From Puniceibacterium sediminis (lineage in GTDB: Bacteria > Pseudomonadota > Alphaproteobacteria > Rhodobacterales > Rhodobacteraceae), in the NCBI RefSeq assembly GCF_900188035.1, contig NZ_FZNN01000015.1, positions 1-64,000 of the forward strand: 64,000 bases of DNA, read 5' to 3'. This document shows positions 8,714 to 16,648 of this stretch, in pieces. The notes under the pieces were generated by a model that made no database searches, was not told where the DNA came from, and was given only the letters and a program-made list of their open reading frames with translations. Both the position numbers and the translations under genes were made by a program. Numbering within the stretch: position 1 is the first letter of the stretch; each line of letters starts with the position of its first letter.

Positions 8714-10165
8714 TCAGATCGGATAGTGGATCGGGCCATCCTGCACGGTGATCCAGCGCAATTCAGTGAATTCCTGGACTGCCGCCTTGCCGCCGAACCG
8801 GCCATAGCCCGATGCCTTTGTCCCGCCAAAGGGCATCTGAGCTTCGTCATGGACCGTCGGGCCGTTGATATGGCAGATGCCGGATTCGATACGCCGTGCG
8901 ACGGCCATGGCGCGCATCGTATCCTTGCCAAAGACCGCAGCGGACAACCCATATTCGGTGTCGTTGGCGACAGACACGGCCTCGTCTACGCCGCTAACCC
9001 GGGCAATGGTCACGACGGGCCCAAAGGATTCCTCGTAATAGATCTTCATCGAAGGCGTCACATTGTCCAGCACGATGGCAGAAATGATCGTGCCATCAAT
9101 GCCGCCGCCCGCTGCCAGGGCCGCACCCTTGGATACCGCGTCCTTGACCAACTGGTCGATCCGATGCGCGGCTGTTGCGTCCACTACGCTGCCCAACGGC
9201 GTCTTGCCCTCGGACGGGTTGCCTGCCTTCAGACTCCGGGCCTTGGTGGCGAGAGCGGCGACAAAGGCGTCGGCAATGCTTTCGTCCACGACCAGACGTT
9301 CGGTCGCCATGCAGATCTGGCCTTGGTTCATGTAGGCGCCAAAGGCCGCAGCCGCGACTGCCGCATCAATGTCGGCATCGTCCAGCACCACCATCGGCGC
9401 TTTGCCACCCAGTTCCATCAGGGCGGGTTTCAGGTGACGACCACACAGCTCGGCAATGATCCTCCCGACCCGGGTCGATCCGGTAAAGTTGACCCGCCGC
9501 ACCGCCGGTTGGGCGATCAGCGCCTCAACGATTTCGGGCGCATCATCGGGCGCGTTCGAGATGGAGTTCAGCACGCCTGCAGGCAGGCCTGCCTCGTTCA
9601 GCGCATCAATGATCAGCCGGTGGGTACGCGGGCAGATTTCCGACGTCTTCATAACCACCGTATTACCACAGGCGATCGGCATCGCGATCGAACGCACGCC
9701 AAGGATCACCGGAGCGTTCCACGGGGCCATGGAAAGCACCACGCCCGCCGCCTGTCGGATCGCCATTGCCATCGATCCGGGGCGGTTCGATGGGATGATT
9801 TCGCCGGTGATCTGTGTGGTCATCGCACCCGCTTCGCGCAACATGTCCGATGCAAGCGTTACGTTGAACCCGGCCCAGCCCGCCGTAGCACCGATTTCAG
9901 CCGCCATCGCCTCTTTGAACAGCGGCATCTTCTCGACCAGGATGTCCGCCGCCCTGTTCAGCACGGTGCGCCGCTCCTTGGGAGAGCTTTGTGACCACTT
10001 CGGAAAGGCGGCAGCGGCGGCATCGACAGCCGCAATGGCGTCGTCCTTCGTCGCCGCGGCTGCCTGGGTGGCCAGTTCGTTGGTGATTGGATTGCGCCGC
10101 TCAAAGGTGGCACCGTCGGTGGCGGTGACATCATTGCCGCCAATCATTAGTCCAAGCGTTTCCAA
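8714..10165 (-). CDS. NAD(P)-dependent aldehyde dehydrogenase, salicylaldehyde/vanillin type
   Basis: A 483-residue ALDH-superfamily enzyme with all catalytic residues: MAPWNAP (Asn150), VVMKTSE (Lys173), MELGGKAP (Glu251) and GQICMATE (Cys285), plus the NAD-binding FTGSTRVGR. The PWNAPVILGVRSIA block resembles salicylaldehyde and vanillin dehydrogenases, which oxidise aromatic aldehydes to acids. It is the last gene of the minus-strand operon after the Liv-type transporter, 15 bases downstream of livF, so it probably acts on a compound that transporter brings in or on an aldehyde made by the TPP enzyme encoded opposite. Substrate is inferred. Confidence 0.9.
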   Translation of the reverse strand: METLGLMIGGNDVTATDGATFERRNPITNELATQAAAATKDDAIAAVDAAAAAFPKWSQSSPKERRTVLNRAADILVEKMPLFKEAMAAEIGATAGWAGFNVTLASDMLREAGAMTTQITGEIIPSNRPGSMAMAIRQAAGVVLSMAPWNAPVILGVRSIAMPIACGNTVVMKTSEICPRTHRLIIDALNEAGLPAGVLNSISNAPDDAPEIVEALIAQPAVRRVNFTGSTRVGRIIAELCGRHLKPALMELGGKAPMVVLDDADIDAAVAAAAFGAYMNQGQICMATERLVVDESIADAFVAALATKARSLKAGNPSEGKTPLGSVVDATAAHRIDQLVKDAVSKGAALAAGGGIDGTIISAIVLDNVTPSMKIYYEESFGPVVTIARVSGVDEAVSVANDTEYGLSAAVFGKDTMRAMAVARRIESGICHINGPTVHDEAQMPFGGTKASGYGRFGGKAAVQEFTELRWITVQDGPIHYPI

Positions 10166-10180
10166 AATCGTCTCTCCTGC

Positions 10181-10900
10181 TCAGGTATGTGCCGCGACGC
10201 CCAGAAACGCGTTCTGAACCGCCGGATCATTTGCCAATGTTTCCGCTGTGCCCTGCCCCACGATGCGCCCTGCCTCAAGCAGGTAACCCCGATCCGCAAT
10301 CGACAGGCTTATCTTCACGTTCTGCTCGACGATCAGCAAACCGACACCGCTTTGGCGGATGGCAGCCAGTGACTGGAACAATTCGCCCACCAGAACCGGA
10401 GCCAGTCCAAGGCTCGGTTCGTCGAGCATCAAAAGTCGGGGCGAGGACATCAGCGCCCGCCCGATGGCAACCATCTGCTGCTCTCCACCCGACATGGTCG
10501 ACACCGTCTGCCGCCGCCGTTCAGCAAGGCGGGGAAACAGGGTCAGCACCTTGTCTAGGTTCGCCGCCTCCTGGGCGCGGGCGCGCCGCGGATAGGCACC
10601 CAGCAGCAGATTTTCGCGAACCGTGAGAGCGGCAAAAACGCCGCGCCCCTCGGGCACCACCGCGATGCCGGTTTCGACGACCTCGTGCTGTGGCATGCCG
10701 ATCAGGCTCTGGCCCAACATCTCAATACTCGCGCCGGCGGCAGGGCGCACCATCCCCGCGACGGATTTCAGCAGCGTAGACTTGCCCGCACCATTGGCCC
10801 CCAGGATGACCAGCGCCTCACCCTCGGCCATGTCTATCGACACGTCCTGCAGCGCCATGTGCTTGCCATAGGCGACCGAAAGGTTCCTGACTTCAAGCAT
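10181..10900 (-). CDS. livF: Branched-chain-type ABC transporter ATPase LivF
   Basis: A 239-residue ABC ATPase of the LivF type. Walker A GANGAGKST (34-42), signature MSGGEQQM, Walker B RLLMLDEPSLGLAP, and the LivF-characteristic tail VEQNVKISLSIADRGYLLEAGRIV are present. Its start overlaps the end of livG by 8 bases. Together with LivG it powers import through LivHM. HAAT-family systems with such ATPases also carry aromatic acids and amides, and the linked aldehyde dehydrogenase favours an aromatic substrate. Confidence 0.93.
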   Translation of the reverse strand: MLEVRNLSVAYGKHMALQDVSIDMAEGEALVILGANGAGKSTLLKSVAGMVRPAAGASIEMLGQSLIGMPQHEVVETGIAVVPEGRGVFAALTVRENLLLGAYPRRARAQEAANLDKVLTLFPRLAERRRQTVSTMSGGEQQMVAIGRALMSSPRLLMLDEPSLGLAPVLVGELFQSLAAIRQSGVGLLIVEQNVKISLSIADRGYLLEAGRIVGQGTAETLANDPAVQNAFLGVAAHT

Positions 10901-11621
10901 CTGCAGTCCCCAGATAGGCGCGCACCACGCCCGGATCGTTCAGCACAGCGTCGGTATCGCCATCGGCGATCTTGCTGCCGACATTCATCACCACACAGCG
11001 GTTGCACAGCGCGCGCACCGCCTCCATCACATGTTCGACCAGCAGGATCGTCATACCGGCGTCGCGCAGGCCCGCAATCAGGTCGATCCCGACCCGCAGT
11101 TCGGTGGGATTCAGCCCGGCCAGCCATTCGTCCAGCAACAGCAGACGCGGCTGTGACGCCAGAGCGCGGGCCAATTCCACGCGCTTCTGGTCGATGTAGG
11201 TCAGGTTTTCGACCATCTCACCGCCCCGCGCGCTCAGCCCCGCATTGACCAGCAGGCGGTCGGCCTCGTCCTGGGCCTCCTGCCCCCAAAGTGCGTCCCG
11301 CCGAAACGCCAAGGCAGCGATCACATTTTCACGGACATCAAGCGAAGGCAGGATCTTGACCAGCTGAAAGGTTCGCGCGACGCCTTTCGCCGCGACCCGG
11401 TGCGGCGGCAGGCCGGTGATCTGTTCCCCCGCCAGGGTTATCCGGCCCTCAGTAGGTTTCAGCGCGCCCGAGATGATGTTCATCATCGTCGTCTTACCCG
11501 ACCCATTCGGCCCGAGTAGCGCCAGCACTTCGCCCTCGGCCACATCGAACGACAGATCATCCACCGCCGTCAGGCCGCCGAAACGCTTGGTGATGTTTTG
11601 GATTTCCAGCAGCGCGCTCAT
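10893..11621 (-). CDS. livG: Branched-chain-type ABC transporter ATPase LivG
   Basis: A 242-residue ABC ATPase of the LivG type. It has Walker A GPNGSGKTT, an extended Q-loop region with FQLVKILPSLDVRENV, Walker B LLLLDEWLAGLNP, and the LivG-like ending VEHVMEAVRALCNRCVVMNVGSKI. In Walker B the usual Glu-Pro is Glu-Trp (DEW), a variant seen in some LivG proteins. It overlaps livM by 4 bases (ATGA) and livF by 8. Confidence 0.93.
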   Translation of the reverse strand: MSALLEIQNITKRFGGLTAVDDLSFDVAEGEVLALLGPNGSGKTTMMNIISGALKPTEGRITLAGEQITGLPPHRVAAKGVARTFQLVKILPSLDVRENVIAALAFRRDALWGQEAQDEADRLLVNAGLSARGGEMVENLTYIDQKRVELARALASQPRLLLLDEWLAGLNPTELRVGIDLIAGLRDAGMTILLVEHVMEAVRALCNRCVVMNVGSKIADGDTDAVLNDPGVVRAYLGTADA

Positions 11622-12571
11622 TTACCCGCTCCCTCACCACTTGCCGCAGGCTGTACCTCTGCACGCCGCGTGCCGAACCGGTCATCGAATAAACCGACGA
11701 CTCCGCGTGGCAGCAGGAACACGATGATGATGAACAACAGACCCAGCAGGATGGAATAGTGATCGGGAAAGTTCGCTGACAGCCACTCAAACAGCAAGAA
11801 CAGAGGAATCGCGCCCAGTGCTGGCCCCCAGAGCCGACCCGCACCGCCAAACAGCGCCATGATCAGTGTCATGAAGGACACGGTGGGATTGAACACGATG
11901 GCGGGTTCAACATAGGTCCAGCGCGGCGACTGAATTGCCCCGACCAGCGTCATGATGACGGCGCTGACGGCGAAAAGCGTGATCTTGGTCCAGGCGATGT
12001 TGATCCCGATGTGCGAGGCGACGGTTTCGTCGTCCGCGATCACCTTGAGAGCGAGGCCAAGGCGCGACCGCCCGATCCACCAAGTCAACAGCAGGGTGAC
12101 CACGGCCAATGCCAAAAGCTGCCAATAGATATGCTCGGGTCCGAAATCCAGAAAAATGTAGCGCCCTAGCGTGCCGTTGATCGAGGTCTCATACCAGGTA
12201 ACCAGCTGGCGCACCAATTCGGCAAGCCCGAACGAGAAGACCACGAAATAGACCCCCTCCAGCCGCAAGGTCGCAAGGCCCACCAGCAGCGCCACGCCCA
12301 GCCCGATGCCCGCCGCGACCAAAAGGACCACGGGATAGGGCATTGCTTCGCTCAGGACTGCGACAGTGTAGGCGCCGATACCAAAGAACGCGACCGTGGC
12401 CAGCGAGACATAGCCAGTCCGCCCCGAAAACAGCGCCCAGGCCGATGCCAGCGTGACATATCCCGCCAGACCGATCAGCAGGCCCAGCCAGTAGGGCCCG
12501 ACAAACAGCGGCGCGCAGGCCAGCACAACAAGTGCAGCAAGCGCCGCAGGAATACCGTAGGTCAGCTTCAT
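11618..12571 (-). CDS. livM: Branched-chain-type ABC transporter permease LivM
   Basis: A 317-residue integral membrane permease. It contains the LivM/H family block SGRTGYVSLATVAFFGIGAYTVAVL and the cytoplasmic coupling loop GRSRLGLALKVIADDETVASHIGIN. About nine to ten hydrophobic helices are visible. I chose the ATG at 12571, which overlaps the livH stop by 4 bases; the open frame extends upstream inside livH but that part is not membrane-like. The C-terminus (FGTRRAEVQPAASGEGAGK) is polar. Confidence 0.9.
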   Translation of the reverse strand: MKLTYGIPAALAALVVLACAPLFVGPYWLGLLIGLAGYVTLASAWALFSGRTGYVSLATVAFFGIGAYTVAVLSEAMPYPVVLLVAAGIGLGVALLVGLATLRLEGVYFVVFSFGLAELVRQLVTWYETSINGTLGRYIFLDFGPEHIYWQLLALAVVTLLLTWWIGRSRLGLALKVIADDETVASHIGINIAWTKITLFAVSAVIMTLVGAIQSPRWTYVEPAIVFNPTVSFMTLIMALFGGAGRLWGPALGAIPLFLLFEWLSANFPDHYSILLGLLFIIIVFLLPRGVVGLFDDRFGTRRAEVQPAASGEGAGK

Positions 12572-13440
12572 TTGCCGACCTTTCCGAACAGGCCCGATGG
12601 ACGCCACAAAAGGATCCCAAGGAAGATGATGTAGACCGCGGCCATGGTCAGACCGGGGCTGATATATGTGGCCACCAGCGTTTCCGACAGGCCTAGGATC
12701 AGACCGGCACACAACGCCCCGGCCAGGTTCCCGACCCCGCCCATGATTACGACGATCAGCGCCTTCATGGTGAACACCACACCGGATGACGCGGTGAACG
12801 TTTGATACATCGACACGACAACCCCGCCGCTTGCCGCAAGTGCGCCACCAAGGGCAAAGGCGAACCGGGCCGCGCGGTTGGCGTCAATCCCGACCAGAGG
12901 CGCCGCCGCCGGATTTACTGCGACCGCACGCAGGGCTGTCCCCCAGCGCGTGCGCGTCAGCAAAAGGAACAATCCGCCACCAATCACGAAGGCAAGGAAC
13001 AGCACCAGCAACCGGTTGGCCGCCACGCGTACGCCAAGGACTTCGATGCCGAAGTTCAGATAGTTGTAACTGATATAGTTGCCGCCAAAGACCACCAACA
13101 TCACACCCTGGATCACGAACAGCAGGCCAAAGGTCGCGAGGATTGAGTTGATCTCAAGCGAGGCGATGTTCTTGGATCGCGCCACCAGCGGGCGCAGCAG
13201 AATGCCATAGACCAACCAGCCAAATACAAAGCCGGCGGGGGCGATGATCGCCAGCCCCAGAACGGGGCTGACGCCAAGTGTGTTGTGGATCAGATAGGCC
13301 GCAAAGGACGCAGCAATCATGGTTTCGCCATAGGCGAGGTTCATGGTCCGGGCGATCCCGTACTGGATCGTCAGCCCCATCGCGACAAGGGCATAAGTCC
13401 CCCCCAGCACGAGACCTCCGACGAGTGTCGCCATCAACAT
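12568..13440 (-). CDS. livH: Branched-chain-type ABC transporter permease LivH
   Basis: A 290-residue membrane permease of the LivH family: the N-terminus GLVLGGTYALVAMGLTIQYGIARTMNLAYGE and the coupling loop TRWGTALRAVAVNPAAAPLVGIDANR are characteristic. It follows the substrate-binding-protein gene by 30 bases and overlaps livM, so all five transport genes are one operon. Confidence 0.92.
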   Translation of the reverse strand: MLMATLVGGLVLGGTYALVAMGLTIQYGIARTMNLAYGETMIAASFAAYLIHNTLGVSPVLGLAIIAPAGFVFGWLVYGILLRPLVARSKNIASLEINSILATFGLLFVIQGVMLVVFGGNYISYNYLNFGIEVLGVRVAANRLLVLFLAFVIGGGLFLLLTRTRWGTALRAVAVNPAAAPLVGIDANRAARFAFALGGALAASGGVVVSMYQTFTASSGVVFTMKALIVVIMGGVGNLAGALCAGLILGLSETLVATYISPGLTMAAVYIIFLGILLWRPSGLFGKVGK

Positions 13441-13470
13441 CCGCGTTCTCCGCCTTCCAATCCGACCGGA

Positions 13471-14700
13471 TTACTGTCCCTGCCAAGCAGCCTTGGGCAG
13501 CTTGGGCGCCTTGGCACCCTCGCGGTCCGCGGGAGCCACAGCCACGTACTCGCCATCCTGCCACTGCCCGGTCAGCCAGAGCGTGCGAAGCTGGTTATCT
13601 TCCAGCTTGATTTCGCCCGAGGCCGTCTGGAAGGTGCCGTTCGACAGCTCGTCCGAGACCGCGTCACGATCCAACCCGCGACGCTTGATGGCTTCCTGCA
13701 ACATCTGCAGGCTTGAGTAGGTAATGACCGATCCCCACAGATCGGGCGCCTGTCCGGTCAATTCTTCATGGCGCTTGCGATAGGCCATGTTTTCTTCGTT
13801 GCTGTAGTCGATGCCACCAAGGCTCATGATGCCTTCGGCATTGGCACCGTTGTTCGCCCCATACATCGGAAAGCCGGTGCCAACACCAAGATAAAGCACC
13901 TTGGGATTGAAGTTCGCGATCTGCGCCTGCTGGGTCAGCGCAAAGGTTTCCGGCGGATAAGAAAAGGCGACAAAACTGTCGGCCCCGCTGGCTGCAGCAT
14001 CGTTGAGGATCGATGTGAAATCGGTAGTGCCCGCCGGATAGGTGACGTCGTAGACGACCTCGATCCCGGCGTCTTTCATCGCGGGCCGCGCGGCGGTGAC
14101 CAGGTCGATCCCAAAGCCATCGGCGACCGAGATCATGGCGACTTTCGAGTTGATGGTCCCTTCGCTCGAAGCCGTGCTCAGCACCTTGGCCAGCGCGTCT
14201 GTGTAGTCATGCCCGCCGCCTAGCAGCCAGAAACTCTTGTCCCAGCGTTTGACAAATTCGGGCGCCTTGTCGGTCACTGCGGACACGGCAAGCTGCGGAT
14301 AACCGAAGCGGTCGAACAGCGGCGCGACCGCAAGGTTGAACCCGGTGCCCCAGGGCGGCAGCATGAAGTCGACCTCATCCTGTGTTGCAAGGCGTTCGAT
14401 CGAACGCACAACTTCCTCGGCCGAGGACCGATCATCGTATTCGATCACCTCGATCGGTAAACGCGTGCCGTCGGGCAATTCCAGTCCGCCAGCGTCGTTC
14501 ACGTCCTTGATCCAGAGCTGGTAGTTCGGCAACGTCGTGATCCCGGCGCCTCCAGCATTACCGCCCGTCTTGGAGATCGCATAGCCGATCTTGACCGAGG
14601 TTCGATCCTGGGCTGTCGCCGCGAAGGGCGCGGCCGTGGCAAACACAATGGCACTGGCACCGAAATAGCGCAGGGCATGCCTGCGGGTTGCAGTCATCAT
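13471..14700 (-). CDS. Periplasmic substrate-binding protein of Liv/HAAT transporter
   Basis: A 409-residue Peripla_BP_6-type binding protein with a signal peptide (MMTATRRHALRYFG to FAATAQD; the RR pair may direct it to Tat). The mature part begins KIGYAISKTGGNAGGAG, the typical strand-loop that contacts ligand, and continues with two alternating alpha/beta lobes. The start at 14700 has GGGAGGA 7 bases upstream, better than the ATG at 14751. It is the first gene of the operon with livHMGF and the aldehyde dehydrogenase. Ligand unknown; the family takes amino acids, amides and aromatic acids. Confidence 0.9.
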   Translation of the reverse strand: MMTATRRHALRYFGASAIVFATAAPFAATAQDRTSVKIGYAISKTGGNAGGAGITTLPNYQLWIKDVNDAGGLELPDGTRLPIEVIEYDDRSSAEEVVRSIERLATQDEVDFMLPPWGTGFNLAVAPLFDRFGYPQLAVSAVTDKAPEFVKRWDKSFWLLGGGHDYTDALAKVLSTASSEGTINSKVAMISVADGFGIDLVTAARPAMKDAGIEVVYDVTYPAGTTDFTSILNDAAASGADSFVAFSYPPETFALTQQAQIANFNPKVLYLGVGTGFPMYGANNGANAEGIMSLGGIDYSNEENMAYRKRHEELTGQAPDLWGSVITYSSLQMLQEAIKRRGLDRDAVSDELSNGTFQTASGEIKLEDNQLRTLWLTGQWQDGEYVAVAPADREGAKAPKLPKAAWQGQ

Positions 14701-16648
14701 CAGAAATCCTCCCATGAAAGGCGGGCACCTTACGGCCCGTCCTATTCGCAAGGCACAGTTCTCCTCCCGTACGCTTGCTTATCGAACGAGGCTAGGAGCT
14801 ATTGCCGCCGAACGGAATAGACATTTTTGGGGATGAATGGTACTTTTCAAGGCTAAAATTAGAGGCAGCTCAATTCATGTCATTCTCGGCTCAGAACCGC
14901 GCGTGGCGTTATCGTGCAAACCAATCGGCTTCAGCTGTGACACGACGTCGGCTGCCGCTTTCCAGGCGGCAATTGCGTCGGGTCATCGCTCCCGCCGTGG
15001 GCGGTACGTCCGTTTCAATCTGAGTCGGCTTGAGGTTGAACGGGTCCCGTTCGATCAAGGCACCGACGTATCATGCGACGATGGGGTAGATGCAAAAACG
15101 AAGTTCAAGTTCTGTGTTTAAACAGAATGCTTCCTGAAGTTTATCAACGGGGAACGGCTAAACGCAGCTAAACCTAGTAGCCCATCACCTTTAGAGACGC
15201 CAAGATGATAGCTGCCCTGCTCATTCGGTTCAGGAACCACTGCAAGCCCGTCGAAAATCGCAACGAATTCTGGCCATTCCAGAAGCGTGTTTCACGCTGC
15301 ACGACCCGAGTCGATGCCGGTGCCGCAACCTGATGCGTGGTGCCGTGGTAAACTCGGATTATCGCGCACCATAATCGTCAGAACCGCACGCCGACAGGGG
15401 GCAATATTCGGCTCTGACCCAAGGTTGACGCTCCCACATTGTCATGAAGGCGTCAGCAGGCGCGACCTGAGGAGATTACTGCTTGCACCCCGATACATCT
15501 TACATTTCAGAGTTTTCAAGCAATTGATCTGACCTTTATTTTTCCCGTCCCAGCGTGGTTCCCTAGGGGCGCAGAAATGCGCAGCGTCGTCGCACCGATG
15601 GATGCAATCGGGCTGTCGACTTGTGGCCACCCCATGTTGATGCGCCTTTCAAGATAGGAATAGCCCCGAGACACACAAACGATCATGCAATATCCAACCC
15701 GCGCATCCGAGCTTGTTCACCGACCTCTTCAGACCTCGGCCCACCCTTGGGCGTCCAGATCAAGGTAAACGCTTTGCCGTCCCAGATCGCATAACAGATC
15801 CTTGAAAAAAGACATCAGAGCGGTGCGCTGATGACACGTTGGCGGCGTGGCTGCACGGCAGAAGATCGTCGATCCAGATGGATGATGGCGTTGGGCGCGG
15901 TGCGCCTGACAGGCCGAATGTCGGCGTCCCGGAGCTGCGCGGATACCAGTCGCAGCGCTCGTGCAATAGGACGTGCATGCAGTCGGCCACCGCAGATGGA
16001 AGTGTTTGTGCAAAAACCCGGTCGGGCAGCTTGGGACACGGCAGCGGGACCTGCTCAATCAATTCCACCAGCAGATAGCGGGCTGGCAAATCGGCTGGCC
16101 GATACCGACTGTGGACGTGGCGAGAAGCCATGCCACAGTACAGGTGGACATCATGACAGTCGAAGAGCAAGCGTAAAACCGCATAATTTGACCATCGAAT
16201 ACCGCTTGATTGGCCCTGATGCCTGCAGGCACTAAATCCTGCCGTGGAATCAATGCAGCCATCGGCAACCGTCAGGAAAGGACCTCACGGCTTGGCCCGC
16301 CCAAGCTTCTAAAGCTCTGATACATCGGCACATCCAAGCACGCGGTTGCCACCGCATTTGATTTTTTGCCGAAGCGCTGCGCTGACGATCTGCCAACATA
16401 CAAAAGAAGCATCTTACGGAGGGATCACCGCAACGAATTATGCGTGGGCCAGCCAGCGGAGTGAATTCCCTGCCCTATTTTCGGGGCAACCCAGTAAAAA
16501 TAGTGAGCCACTTCATAGTTGACTAAATTACTTAGGTACAATAGCAGGCCCGGGTAGTCTGCCGAAAACAAGAAAAACAAAGGTCAGACAACGGAATTTG
16601 CGCCAGCTCTCCTCGCTAGCTTCTCTCAGATGCAACCCGAACGAGGAC
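14701..16648. other. Long region without a supportable gene
   Basis: Nearly 2 kb in which I see no convincing gene on either strand. Short frames exist (14837-15121 plus, 15287-15532 plus, 15760-16170 minus) but none has a recognisable domain, good ribosome site or family pattern. The minus-strand frames at 15.73-16.27 kb show matching fragments in different phases, so this may be a decayed gene or mobile-element remnant. The first and last 150 bases should contain the promoters of the Liv operon and the TonB receptor operon respectively; TTGACT at 16519-16524 and the half-symmetric CTAA-N5-TTAG at 16523-16535 lie near the latter. Confidence 0.5.

Noticed and set aside
8705-9994. 429-codon plus-strand frame opposite the aldehyde dehydrogenase
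   Set aside because: The minus-strand enzyme has all ALDH catalytic motifs; the opposite frame has none and an Arg/His/Gly-rich shadow composition.
13285-13716. Plus-strand frames opposite livH and the binding-protein gene
   Set aside because: Shadows of well-conserved transporter genes.
15760-16170. Minus-strand 136-codon frame in the gene desert, considered as a transposase remnant
   Set aside because: Some segments looked suggestive but no transposase motif could be confirmed, so it is left unassigned.
16519-16542. TTGACT and TACAAT upstream of the TonB receptor as a promoter
   Set aside because: Spacing is only 12 bases, too short for sigma-70; no clear Fur, Irr or iron-rhodo box was identified either.
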